Below, piece by piece: positions 18,161 through 26,680 of a stretch of DNA of 64,000 nucleotides. The translations under genes were made by a program, and so were the position numbers. The notes beneath the pieces are model-generated. The model had not been told where the DNA came from, ran no database searches, and saw only the letters and a list, made by a program, of their open reading frames with translations. The DNA is from Chryseobacterium rhizoplanae. Its GTDB lineage: Bacteria; Bacteroidota; Bacteroidia; Flavobacteriales; Weeksellaceae. Position 1 is the first letter of the stretch; every line of letters begins with the position of its first letter. The DNA is taken from the NCBI RefSeq assembly GCF_900182655.1, contig NZ_FXTC01000002.1:186001-250000 (forward strand). The letters are read 5' to 3'.

Positions 18161-19099
18161 ATGAAAATTTCAGTAATTATTCCCGTTTACAATGCCGAAA
18201 AATATGTTTCACAGGCCGTAGATTCCGCGCTTCAGTTTGAGGAGGTATATGAAGTGGTACTGGTAGAAGACAAGTCTCCGGACAACGCACTGCAGGTCTG
18301 TAAGGAACTTGCTGAAAAACATAGTAGGGTAAAGCTTTTTCAACATCCTGACAAAGGCAATCACGGAGCAGGTGCCAGCAGAAATTTAGGACTGGAAAAA
18401 GCGGAAGGAGATTTTATTGCTTTCCTGGATGCGGATGATTACTATCTCCCCAACCGTTTTGATGCAGAAAAAGAACTGTTTCCTAATAAAGATGTAGATG
18501 GGGTGTATGGTGCCATCGGAGTTCACTATTATTCGGAGAAAGCAAAAGAGCAGTATTATAAGGTCTTTGGAGACCGTCTGACTACAGTTTACAAAAAGCA
18601 TTCTCCAAAAGATGTATTTCCGGGACAGCTTAATATGATAGGAACTTTCGGACTTTTCAGCATCGATGCTTTGACCATCCGTAAGAGTTCTTTAAAAAAG
18701 ATGGAGTATTTCTTTAAAACTCATTTAAAGCTTCATCAGGACACTGAATTCCTTTTCAGACTCTCCTACTACCTGAATTTATATCCGGGGATTCTTGATA
18801 AGGCAGTAGCCGTAAGAGGAGTTCATGAGAATAACAGGATTACCAAAATAGATTCCAGAGAAGTGAAACCGGCCTCCACAAGAGTTGTATTGTGGAAAGA
18901 GGTTAACCATTGGGCAGAGAATGAAAATACCATTCCCGATGATGTTAAGCTTCATATCAAAAGAGTATACAGAAGTTTCCAGATCGCCAATGCTCCTCTA
19001 TTCAAAAAATGGGGAATGATAACGAAATACCTGCTTACGGATTATAAAAGTATACGTTCGGGGTTGTATAATATTAATTTCAGAAACGATTTGTTCTAA
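18161..19099 (+). CDS. Glycosyltransferase family 2
   Basis: 312 residues; KISVIIPVYNAEKYVSQAVD, VVLVEDKSPDNA, GAGASRNLGLEKA and FIAFLDADDYYLP (DAD metal triad) are textbook GT2 motifs. HLKLHQDTEFLFRLSYY replaces the usual ED motif of the catalytic loop. It follows the acyltransferase by 11 nt and is the last gene of the first rightward block, with an AT-rich terminator behind it. Confidence 0.9.
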   Translation: MKISVIIPVYNAEKYVSQAVDSALQFEEVYEVVLVEDKSPDNALQVCKELAEKHSRVKLFQHPDKGNHGAGASRNLGLEKAEGDFIAFLDADDYYLPNRFDAEKELFPNKDVDGVYGAIGVHYYSEKAKEQYYKVFGDRLTTVYKKHSPKDVFPGQLNMIGTFGLFSIDALTIRKSSLKKMEYFFKTHLKLHQDTEFLFRLSYYLNLYPGILDKAVAVRGVHENNRITKIDSREVKPASTRVVLWKEVNHWAENENTIPDDVKLHIKRVYRSFQIANAPLFKKWGMITKYLLTDYKSIRSGLYNINFRNDLF

Positions 19100-19109
19100 C
19101 AACACAATC

Positions 19110-19133
19110 AAACTAAATATTTAGTTTTTATTT
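19110..19133 (+). terminator. AT-rich terminator between convergent genes
   Basis: AAACTAAAT (19110-19118) and ATTTAGTTT (19119-19127) form a perfect palindrome whose centre must open as a loop. T-rich sequence follows on the plus strand. It ends the long rightward glycan transcript before the leftward acyltransferase gene. Confidence 0.55.
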
Positions 19134-19136
19134 TTT

Positions 19137-20171
19137 TTATCGCTTACCAAAATGAATCTTTCTCAAAAGATCACGCATTGGTTTTTCAATACACTGATAA
19201 AAAATTGCAGAACTGAGCAGCATAACAATAATGTAAATTACAAATACAATATCAATACTGAACGTGTAGTTCTGCCACTTTAAAAACTCTCTGACCAGAT
19301 AAAGAACTGGAATATGAGTAATGTATATACCATAACTTATTTCTCCCAGATATTCTAGAGGTTTAAGTGAAAAGAGCTTACTTACTTTTCCATTGTTAGC
19401 AGAAATCAGAAGAATTGCCGGGACAAACAGTAAAGCCATCAACCCGTTGTGGTAAAAAAGCGGAACAAACATCAGCGACACGAGGATCAGTAAAAAGACC
19501 GCAATCACCTGACGATCGTAATTTTTCTGCTTATAATTTCTCACGAAAAATATTCCTGCCAGATTTCCGATCAGAAATTCATTAAGATGCCAGAAAGGAA
19601 AATAATAAAGAAGCTCATGGCTTTTCGTATGTGGCCCTTCATACGCTCCATACATAGGATAAAGGTTTGAAAACACCTGAGTAATCAGCCAGAGTCCAAT
19701 GGCAAATACCCAGATCATTTTATTTTTCTTTGCGTAGAAATAATTATATAAAAACGGAAAAAGCAGGTAAAAGAAAAACTCAACAGAAATAGACCATCCC
19801 GGAAAATTAAGAATCATGGCTTCTCCCGGTATCCAGCTCTGAATGCCCAATCCGTATAAAACCAGCTTATACCAATCAAACATTTCATATCTGGTCATAA
19901 AATACAGCAGAAGTCCCAGCATATAAAGCGGATAAATTCTGGCAAACCTGTTTTTATAAAACTCCAGATAATCAATTTTTTCCTTTTTATGATAAGCAAT
20001 GATCATGATAAACCCTGAAAGAATAAAGAAATAACTTACCCCTACATTCGCTCTCAGAAAAAGATTGGAAATGTAATCTATCTTATATAAAAACAGATCT
20101 TTATTGAAATGGGAAATAACAATTGCCATAGCGGCAACAAACCGGGTAAATGTAATCTGACTTATCTTCAC
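19137..20171 (-). CDS. Membrane acyltransferase 3 family protein
   Basis: 344 residues with about ten membrane helices. The N-terminus ITFTRFVAAMAIVISHFNKD holds the catalytic His; FLRANVGVSYFFILSGFIM and FYKNRFARIYPLYML give the paired-Arg motif, and LGEISYGIYITHIPVLYL closes the domain. It is a third candidate polysaccharide O-acyltransferase in the locus but is on the opposite strand to its neighbours, so it is transcribed separately. No exact -7 element is visible upstream. Confidence 0.9.
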   Translation of the reverse strand: MKISQITFTRFVAAMAIVISHFNKDLFLYKIDYISNLFLRANVGVSYFFILSGFIMIIAYHKKEKIDYLEFYKNRFARIYPLYMLGLLLYFMTRYEMFDWYKLVLYGLGIQSWIPGEAMILNFPGWSISVEFFFYLLFPFLYNYFYAKKNKMIWVFAIGLWLITQVFSNLYPMYGAYEGPHTKSHELLYYFPFWHLNEFLIGNLAGIFFVRNYKQKNYDRQVIAVFLLILVSLMFVPLFYHNGLMALLFVPAILLISANNGKVSKLFSLKPLEYLGEISYGIYITHIPVLYLVREFLKWQNYTFSIDIVFVIYIIVMLLSSAIFYQCIEKPMRDLLRKIHFGKR

Positions 20172-20299
20172 AGAACCGCAAAATGCTTTACTTTATCAAA
20201 ACACAGGAGACTCAACGCTGAGGACTGTTTTTATTACTATAAAGTGTTAATTTTAAGGCACAAAAATAAGATTTATTATTATAATTATGTAAAACAAAT

Positions 20300-20307
20300 T
20301 ATATTTG
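20300..20307 (+). promoter_or_regulatory. -7 promoter element for the second rightward glycan block
   Basis: TATATTTG matches TAnnTTTG. It stands 13 nt before a possible GTG start (20320) and 31 nt before the ATG at 20338, in the divergent gap between two acyltransferase genes. Confidence 0.6.
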
Positions 20308-20337
20308 TAGGCTACAAATGTGAAAATAAATTCAGGT

Positions 20338-20883
20338 ATGCTTTATGAAATTTTAGCAAAACTTCAACGGAAAAGCCAGATTTCACTTCTCAAAAAACAC
20401 CCTAACGTTTCTTTCAAGGGGATAAAGCTTGGGATCAGTGATCATTTCATTCTGCATGAAAATGTAAAGAAAGTGACTATTGGTAATGGTGTCAGTTTCA
20501 GAAATTATGTACACGTTCTTGTACAGCAGAATGCCACTTTAGAAATCGGGAACAATTTTTTCATGAATAACTTCTGTTCCATCAATTGTCTGGACAGTAT
20601 TTCAATAGGTGACAATACATTATTCGGAGAAAATGTAAAACTGTATGACCACAACCATGCATATCAGACCCATCCGGATTTTAAACTGTCTCATGCTGAA
20701 TTTACCACATCTCCCATCAGAATAGGAAGCAATTGCTGGCTTGGAAGTAATGTTACCGTTCTAAAAGGAGTCACTATCGGGGACAACTGTATTATTGGGG
20801 CAGGATGTACCATTTACAAAGATGTGCCTTCCAATACAACCGTAATCAATCATCAGGAATTAATATTTAAGGAACATTCATGA
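20338..20883 (+). CDS. Hexapeptide-repeat acyltransferase (LbH family)
   Basis: About 181 residues from ATG 20338; GTG 20320 would add six. The core is a left-handed beta helix: VTIGNGVSFRNYVHV, IEIGNN-like turns, SIGDNTLFGENVKLYDHNH with the catalytic-type His pair, PIRIGSNCWLGSNVTVLKGV, and TIGDNCIIGAGCTI. This pattern is that of maltose/galactoside O-acetyltransferases and WcaF-like proteins. It probably O-acetylates a sugar or sugar nucleotide in the cytoplasm. The stop overlaps the next start as ATGA, so it is translationally coupled to a GT2. Confidence 0.85.
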   Translation: MLYEILAKLQRKSQISLLKKHPNVSFKGIKLGISDHFILHENVKKVTIGNGVSFRNYVHVLVQQNATLEIGNNFFMNNFCSINCLDSISIGDNTLFGENVKLYDHNHAYQTHPDFKLSHAEFTTSPIRIGSNCWLGSNVTVLKGVTIGDNCIIGAGCTIYKDVPSNTTVINHQELIFKEHS

Positions 20884-21719
20884 AGTTTTCTATTCTTATA
20901 GCCCATTATAATAACGCTCATTTTTTCAAAGACTGTTTTGAAAGCATACTTCAGCAGACGTATACAGACTGGGAAGCCATTATTCTGGATGATGCCTCCT
21001 CTGAAAGCGAAAAGAAAATGATCCGGGAAATGATTTCAGGTGATAAAAGGTTTAAATTTTTTGAAAATGAAAAAAATTCCGGTGTAGGTGTTACGAAAAG
21101 TAAACTGATTGAGCTCGCAGAAGGGGAAATCTGTGGATTTTTAGATCCTGATGATGCTATCAACCCTACAGCCATTCAAAAATGTATGGAGATTTTTCAG
21201 ACTAAAAAAAATACAGTCCTTACCTATTCAAGGTTTATGACGTGTGATCAGAATCTGAAACCTATTTCTCCGTTCAGATCTGCAATGCAGGTACCGAATG
21301 GTGATCCTTATTTTTTTAATTTCCCGATTCAGATCGCTCATTTTGTCACTTTCAGAAAAGCAGTGTATGAACAGACTGAAAAAATGAATCCGGATTTGAA
21401 AATCGGTGAAGACCAGGATCTGTACCTTAAAATGTATGAAAAGGGAAAAGTTCAGTTCATTAATGACACCAACTATCTCTACAGAACCCACCAGGGGGGA
21501 ATTTCCCAGAATGACAATAAAAAGAAATCCCATGAGTATTTTGCACAGGTGATTTTCAACACCATGAAGCGCAGAGGACTTACCACCATCAATGGCCAGA
21601 AAATTCCGGATCATTATACAGGTGCGGATGAAATATTCGGTCTGCTACAATATCAGCACAAGCTTCCTTTCCGTATCAAGAAAAAAATAAAAATTACTTT
21701 ACAATCAATCTTCGGATAA
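20880..21719 (+). CDS. Glycosyltransferase family 2 (paralogue of the gene at 13570)
   Basis: 279 residues with the GT-A motifs FSILIAHYNNAHFF, WEAIILDDASSESEKK, GVTKSKLIELAEGEICGF and LDPDDAI as metal site; the acceptor loop is KIGEDQDLYLKM. It is clearly paralogous to the product of 13570-14415. Start and stop overlap both neighbours (ATGA with 20338-20883, TAATG with 21719), so three genes are translated as a unit. Confidence 0.9.
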   Translation: MKFSILIAHYNNAHFFKDCFESILQQTYTDWEAIILDDASSESEKKMIREMISGDKRFKFFENEKNSGVGVTKSKLIELAEGEICGFLDPDDAINPTAIQKCMEIFQTKKNTVLTYSRFMTCDQNLKPISPFRSAMQVPNGDPYFFNFPIQIAHFVTFRKAVYEQTEKMNPDLKIGEDQDLYLKMYEKGKVQFINDTNYLYRTHQGGISQNDNKKKSHEYFAQVIFNTMKRRGLTTINGQKIPDHYTGADEIFGLLQYQHKLPFRIKKKIKITLQSIFG

Positions 21720-22873
21720 TGATAGAAAAAAAAATAAAAATTTTGTTCAGACACCGCTCCATGGAAATGGGAGGCGTAGAAAAAGTACTGTTGGGACTTC
21801 TCAACAATCTGAATCCTGACAAATTTGAAATGACGGTATGCCTTACCCTTAATCAGGGCAAGTTGCGTGATGAACTTCCGAAACATATCAGAAAAATATA
21901 CCTTACTGATGGAAAAGAAGATTTTTCAGACAATGCTCTGCTTCAAAAACTTCAGCTTGCCAAGAGAAGGTTAAAACTTCGTAAACTGAAAAACAACCCA
22001 GCCATTGCTGACAGGCTTATCAATGATACCTTTGATATAGAAATCGGGATGGATTACAGGGATTATGATGCTATTCTCAGCTCTACCCATAAGAATTCAA
22101 AAAAAATCGGATGGTTTCACTCTGAAATCAATGTTCCTAAATTTCAACCTTTGGTCCCGGATATTTTAAAGAGTTTTCCTCAGTTTGATCATATGGTCTA
22201 TTGCTCTCACAAAATAAAGGATATGATGCATCAGTATTATCCTGATCTTAATTATCCCGCTGAGAGCGTTATTATCAATCCAATTCCTATCGAAGAAATA
22301 AAGCGAAAGGCTGAAGAAAAGCTTGACAACTTCCCTGAAGGACCTGTTTTTGCGTCTATCGGAAGGCTTCATTCAAGAAAAGGATATCATAAACTTATTG
22401 AAGCCCATACAAGGCTTATCAACGAAGGATTTCATCACACTATCATTGTCATTGGCGATGGTGATGAAATGAAGAACCTTAAAGCTCAGGTCGCAAAAAA
22501 TAATGTTGAAAATACATTTATTCTGGCCGGAAATCATATGAATCCTTATCCGTACATCAAAAAAGCAGACTACTTTATCCTTCCTTCCGAATCTGAAGCA
22601 TGGCCTTTGGTAATTGCTGAAGCATTAATCCTTCAAAAGCCTATTATTGCAACGAATGTAGGTGACGTAGGGCTGATGATCAAAGACCGGGAAACAGGCT
22701 ATCTCATCAGCTATGAGGTTGATGAAATGTATTCGGCAATGAAGACATTTTTAACAGATCCCAGCCTTGTTCTCCATATCAGAGAAAATCTTAAAAATAT
22801 TGAAAGTCAGTTCGACAATAAGAAAATATTTGACAGCGTAGAAAATATAATAGAAACGCTGTACAAAAAATAA
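21719..22873 (+). CDS. Glycosyltransferase family 4
   Basis: 384 residues, GT-B fold. MEMGGVEKVLLGLLNNL is the acceptor-side glycine loop, and PVFASIGRLHSRKGYHKLIEA starts the donor domain. FILAGNHMNPYPYIKKADYF and LPSESEAWPLVIAEALILQKP carry the EX7E catalytic and nucleotide-binding motif of GT4. The gene at 25521 has the same layout and is a paralogue. The gene ends one nucleotide before the convergent SDR gene, with no visible terminator between them. Confidence 0.9.
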   Translation: MIEKKIKILFRHRSMEMGGVEKVLLGLLNNLNPDKFEMTVCLTLNQGKLRDELPKHIRKIYLTDGKEDFSDNALLQKLQLAKRRLKLRKLKNNPAIADRLINDTFDIEIGMDYRDYDAILSSTHKNSKKIGWFHSEINVPKFQPLVPDILKSFPQFDHMVYCSHKIKDMMHQYYPDLNYPAESVIINPIPIEEIKRKAEEKLDNFPEGPVFASIGRLHSRKGYHKLIEAHTRLINEGFHHTIIVIGDGDEMKNLKAQVAKNNVENTFILAGNHMNPYPYIKKADYFILPSESEAWPLVIAEALILQKPIIATNVGDVGLMIKDRETGYLISYEVDEMYSAMKTFLTDPSLVLHIRENLKNIESQFDNKKIFDSVENIIETLYKK

Positions 22874-22874
22874 A

Positions 22875-23633
22875 TTACTGTGCAGAATATCCTCCGTCAA
22901 TGACAAGATTGGTTCCTGTAACCCATCTTGAAGCATCGGACAATAGAAAAATACAAGCATTCGCTACATCTTTAGGATCACCTATTCCCAGCGGATGCTT
23001 TTTTATGATTTCTGCTGAAGCTTCTTCACCAATATCTTCAAACATTTTTTCCAGAATCGGGGTATTCACCATGGCAGGGCTTATGCTGTTGACGCGGATA
23101 TTACTTCTGCAAAGTTCCATTGCCAACGAACGGGCACCTGAAATGACAGCCCCTTTACTGGCAGAATAAGCTGCTTTTCCAGCCTCTCCTACCATTCCTG
23201 CAACGGAAGAAATAAATACAAAACTGGACGTCTCTTCTTTATATTTTTTTAGAGAAAGGATTTTAGCAATTTCAAGTCCGGCAATGACATTCACTGCAAA
23301 TATATCCTGGTACAACTGAGGATTGTGCTTTTTTAACGGTAATGTTTTCTCAATACCGGCACAGTGTATCAATCCTGAAATCTTGCCTAAAACTGAAACT
23401 TTATCTGCAATAACTGCTTCAAGATTTTCAGATTGGGTAATATCTTCAGCAATGATCTCAAATTTGGTTTCAGGATTCAGCAGAGCAACGGTTTTCATCA
23501 GTTCTTCCTGGTTTCTTCCCACAAGAATCAAATCTGCGCCGCTTTTGCTGCATTCTACAGAACAGCTTCTCCCTATTCCGGAAGAAGCGCCTGTAATGAG
23601 AATAATTTTATTTTTTAATGAGAAAGCATCCAT
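22875..23633 (-). CDS. SDR-family 3-oxoacyl reductase (FabG-like) of a dedicated acyl module
   Basis: 252 residues, a classical short-chain dehydrogenase: TGASSGIG (14-21), CAGIE in place of NNAG, Ser142/Ser143, Tyr156 and Lys160 (YSASK), and the C-terminal VTGTNLVIDGGYSAQ typical of FabG-type enzymes. It is translationally coupled (TAATG) to an acyl carrier protein and lies behind a ketoacyl synthase III gene. The coherent reading is reduction of a 3-oxoacyl-ACP made by the synthase to 3-hydroxyacyl-ACP. A sugar-dehydrogenase role is the alternative. It lies within a glycan locus rather than with core fab genes. Confidence 0.85.
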   Translation of the reverse strand: MDAFSLKNKIILITGASSGIGRSCSVECSKSGADLILVGRNQEELMKTVALLNPETKFEIIAEDITQSENLEAVIADKVSVLGKISGLIHCAGIEKTLPLKKHNPQLYQDIFAVNVIAGLEIAKILSLKKYKEETSSFVFISSVAGMVGEAGKAAYSASKGAVISGARSLAMELCRSNIRVNSISPAMVNTPILEKMFEDIGEEASAEIIKKHPLGIGDPKDVANACIFLLSDASRWVTGTNLVIDGGYSAQ

Positions 23634-23866
23634 TAATCTTCAAAATTTTCTTTTCCTATAACATTCATCAGATCTGAAACAGTTTCGATATCTTTAAAAT
23701 GCTTGGTATCAATTTTTTTGCTGAAATTTTCGTCTACAAATGCAATAACGGAAAGTAAACTGATAGAGTCATAGCTTTCCAAAGATTTTAAATTCGTTTC
23801 AGTGGTCAATGTTTCATCTTCCTCCAATTCTTCCTGTAGTTTTTCTAAAAAAACGGATGTCTTCAT
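23633..23866 (-). CDS. Acyl carrier protein
   Basis: 77 residues, acidic, four-helix ACP size. ESYDSISLLSVIAFVDENF contains the phosphopantetheine attachment motif Asp33-Ser34-Ile at the start of helix II, where the usual DSL is DSI. It is coupled to the SDR gene and 27 nt after the ketoacyl synthase. It looks like a specialised carrier for this module; housekeeping AcpP is usually more strictly conserved (GADSLD) and encoded near fabF. It needs a phosphopantetheinyl transferase encoded elsewhere. Confidence 0.87.
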   Translation of the reverse strand: MKTSVFLEKLQEELEEDETLTTETNLKSLESYDSISLLSVIAFVDENFSKKIDTKHFKDIETVSDLMNVIGKENFED

Positions 23867-23893
23867 ATTTTATAATTTTAAATGTTTGTTATT

Positions 23894-24865
23894 TTAAATT
23901 TCCATAATGGTTGCTCCCCATGAATACCCAACTCCAAAGCCTGCCATTAAAACTTTATCTCCTTCCTTCAGCATCCCTTTATCCATCATGTTTTTAAGGG
24001 CAATAGGAATGGTTGCAGAAACAGTGTTTCCGGTATTTTCCATATCAATATAGAACTTTTCAGCCGGTATTTTTGTTTTCTTTCTTAAATAATTCAGCAT
24101 AAAAGAATTGGCCTGGTGAAAAACAAAATGATCAATATCATCCATGGTCATTCCGTTCACTTCAAGGGTTTCTTTTACCAATCCCGGGATATTTTCAATG
24201 GTAAAATTAAAAATCTCAGGACCATTCATATAAATATTTTCAGGGCTGAATTCATGTTCTGGGTTCAGCTCAAAGTCTTTTTTGAAAGCTCCTTTCTTCA
24301 CGATAAGGTTTTCAGCACCGCTCCCATCTGTTCCCAGACAGAACTGATAATCATTTCCCTCTGCTTTTTCAACAATTGCTGAAGCTGAAGCATCCCCAAA
24401 TATGCTTCGGTTTCCTTTATCATCGGGATGAATATGTTTAGTGTACGTTTCTGAAGTCACCAAAAGAATACTCTTTGCAACTCCAGCAGCAATCAATCCT
24501 TTCGCAAACGCTAATCCATACACAAACCCTGAACAGCCAAGATTAAAATCTATAGCTCCGATATTTTTTCTAAGCCCCAATCTGTCCTGCAAAATACAGG
24601 CCGTTGTAGGCAGAAAATACTCCGGACTCTGTGTACAGAACAAAATAAAATCTACTTTGTCCCGGTCATAGTTTTCGAAAATTTTTTCTGAAGATTGTAC
24701 AGCCATATCCAGCACCGTTTCGTTGTCTGAAGAAATATGACGTTGAGAAATACCTACTTTCTCCTTGATGCGTTCGGAACTCCATTCGGGGAACAATTTT
24801 TCAAGTCCCTCGTTAGTTAACACCTGCTGAGGCAGATAATATTCTATTTTTGAAATTTTCATCAT
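23894..24865 (-). CDS. 3-oxoacyl-ACP synthase III family protein (FabH-like ketosynthase)
   Basis: 323 residues, normal KAS III length, with a complete Cys111-His250-Asn280 triad: NLGCSGFVYGL, FVFHQANSFMLNYL and NTGNTVSATIP. The C-terminal GFGVGYSWGATIM matches KAS III. FabH condenses acetyl-CoA or another acyl-CoA with malonyl-ACP. Its position ahead of a private ACP and reductase, inside a glycan locus, suggests a product for glycan decoration rather than membrane fatty acids. The start is an ATG pair; a -7 element lies 23 nt upstream. Confidence 0.87.
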   Translation of the reverse strand: MMKISKIEYYLPQQVLTNEGLEKLFPEWSSERIKEKVGISQRHISSDNETVLDMAVQSSEKIFENYDRDKVDFILFCTQSPEYFLPTTACILQDRLGLRKNIGAIDFNLGCSGFVYGLAFAKGLIAAGVAKSILLVTSETYTKHIHPDDKGNRSIFGDASASAIVEKAEGNDYQFCLGTDGSGAENLIVKKGAFKKDFELNPEHEFSPENIYMNGPEIFNFTIENIPGLVKETLEVNGMTMDDIDHFVFHQANSFMLNYLRKKTKIPAEKFYIDMENTGNTVSATIPIALKNMMDKGMLKEGDKVLMAGFGVGYSWGATIMEI

Positions 24866-24887
24866 ATTAATAAATTCTCTTTCTTTG

Positions 24888-24895
24888 CAAAAGTA
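24888..24895 (-). promoter_or_regulatory. -7 promoter element for the ketosynthase-ACP-SDR operon
   Basis: Read on the minus strand this is TACTTTTG, an exact TAnnTTTG. It gives a leader of about 15 nt before the ATG at 24865. The opposite strand shows only a weaker TACACTTG (24909-24916) for the divergent acyltransferase gene. Confidence 0.6.
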
Positions 24896-24918
24896 ACGAA
24901 AACAACTTTACACTTGTG

Positions 24919-25488
24919 ATGATTTTTATATTCAGAATCTTATTAAAAATAGACGCTCTCTATCAATCTTTTTTGAATAGAGGCAGTCTTGAAGTGGCTA
25001 AATATAGAGGCATGAAGGTAGGAAAAAACTTCAATATGCCCGATAAAGTGTATTTTGGAACTGAACCTTACCTTATTGAGATTGGTGACAATGTGAATAT
25101 TGCCGGAGACGTAAGATTTGTAAATCACGGCGGAACCACTACTCTGTTGAGAAGACTTCCCGGATATGAAGATGCCAGAATTCTTGGAAGAATAAAAATA
25201 GGAAACAACTGTACAATTGGTCTCAATGCTGTAATCATGCAGGATGTACAGATTGGTAACAACTGTATTCTGGGAGCTAATTCTGTGCTGTCACAGTCTA
25301 TGCCAGACAATACGGTGTTTATTGGAAACCCGGCCCAATTCTTGTGCACCATTGAAGATTATGGTGATATTGTCCTTAAAAACAACCCGGAATATCCCCG
25401 TGAATTGGAAAAAGACAGGAAAAAACTGGATGCCTATATCAAAGAAAATCTTCCTCACAAGTATAAAAAAGCAAGAAAAATTAAATAA
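24919..25488 (+). CDS. Hexapeptide-repeat acyltransferase
   Basis: About 189 residues from ATG 24919; GTG 24916 is directly upstream. After an amphipathic N-terminus, the beta helix runs GKNFNMPDKVYFG, IEIGDNVNIAGDVRFVNHGG (catalytic-type His), GRIKIGNNCTIGLNAVIMQDV and QIGNNCILGANSVL, ending in VFIGNPAQFLCTIEDY. It starts 53 nt from the ketosynthase operon, transcribed in the opposite direction. It is a candidate user of the acyl group produced by that module, but an acetyl-CoA-dependent role is equally possible from sequence. Confidence 0.83.
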   Translation: MIFIFRILLKIDALYQSFLNRGSLEVAKYRGMKVGKNFNMPDKVYFGTEPYLIEIGDNVNIAGDVRFVNHGGTTTLLRRLPGYEDARILGRIKIGNNCTIGLNAVIMQDVQIGNNCILGANSVLSQSMPDNTVFIGNPAQFLCTIEDYGDIVLKNNPEYPRELEKDRKKLDAYIKENLPHKYKKARKIK

Positions 25489-25520
25489 ATTTAATCTTGT
25501 AAAATCATAAAAGAAACAAA

Positions 25521-26669
25521 TTGAAAAAGAAAAAACTCCTCATTCGTATAGGTTCATTACGTCATGGTGGTGCAGAAAAAGTATTAATCAACTTTCTGAA
25601 AAATCTTCCTCCCGATAAATATGAAGTAGACCTGCTGGTCAACCTCTATTCGGGATTATATATTAAAGAAGTCCCGTCATGGGTTACTTTATACTATTTG
25701 ACAAAAGGAGAAATGATAACGACCAACAGGCCGCAGGATATTCCTGTGAAAGCTTACAGGGTTCTTTATCAGAAAATGTTTCTTTGGTTCCCTTCTCTTC
25801 TTTATAAATTTGTTTTAAAAGATAAAAAATATGATGTAGAGATTGCAGCCATTCATGCCATGCATCAGGAAATACTGTCCAGCCCTCAAAAGGATTCCAA
25901 AAAGATTATCTGGGTACAGAATGATATCTTCAATCTGAAAGAATATACTCCGGAAGTCATCAGACAGTTTTTCAGGTTTGACAGAATTCTTGTGATTTCC
26001 AACAAACTGCAGGAAGGAATGCATAATCTGGCTAAAAATGAGGCGGAAAAGGCTTCTGTGATTAAGATTTTTAATCCAATTGATAGGAATGACACCTTAA
26101 GAAAGGCAGATATTGAAATCAATGATTATCCTTTCAACAGTGATCTTCCTACTTTTGTAACGGTAGGAACCGTGTATCCTCAGAAAGGGTATGACCGATT
26201 GTTGAATGTTCATAAAAAACTGATCAATGAAGGGTTGAAACATCAGCTTTTGATCATTGGTGACGGTTATGATTTTGATAAAACCCAGGATCAGCTCAAT
26301 GCACTGGGGCTTCAGGATACGGCAAAAATGCTGGGCTTCAGCAGTAATCCGTACCCGTATATGAAAAAGGCGGATTTCTATATTATGTCATCAAGGCATG
26401 AGGGATTCCCTACGATCATTGCCGAAGCTCTTATTCTCAACAAACCCATTTCTGCAACGGATATTTCCGGTATCAGAGACCTTCTGCAGGACGGGAAACT
26501 GGGCAATATCACTGCAAATTCTGAAGAAGGAATATACGAAGGAATGAAAAAATTTCTTACCGATAAAAATATCACTGAAGAATATAAAAAACAGATCTCA
26601 GCAACAGAACTGCCGTTTGTACTGGAAAAATCTGTGGAACATCTTCAGAAAATAATTGATGAAGTATAA
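25521..26669 (+). CDS. Glycosyltransferase family 4 (paralogue of the gene at 21719)
   Basis: 382 residues, GT-B fold. LRHGGAEKVLINFLKNLPPD is the acceptor-side loop, TVGTVYPQKGYDRLLNVHKK begins the donor domain, and MSSRHEGFPTIIAEALILNK carries the EX7E motif. Start is TTG, 32 nt after the previous stop; the first possible ATG is far inside the fold. Same length and motif order as 21719-22873, so the two probably arose by duplication and now form different linkages. Confidence 0.9.
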   Translation: MKKKKLLIRIGSLRHGGAEKVLINFLKNLPPDKYEVDLLVNLYSGLYIKEVPSWVTLYYLTKGEMITTNRPQDIPVKAYRVLYQKMFLWFPSLLYKFVLKDKKYDVEIAAIHAMHQEILSSPQKDSKKIIWVQNDIFNLKEYTPEVIRQFFRFDRILVISNKLQEGMHNLAKNEAEKASVIKIFNPIDRNDTLRKADIEINDYPFNSDLPTFVTVGTVYPQKGYDRLLNVHKKLINEGLKHQLLIIGDGYDFDKTQDQLNALGLQDTAKMLGFSSNPYPYMKKADFYIMSSRHEGFPTIIAEALILNKPISATDISGIRDLLQDGKLGNITANSEEGIYEGMKKFLTDKNITEEYKKQISATELPFVLEKSVEHLQKIIDEV

Positions 26670-26680
26670 AAACATTGACA

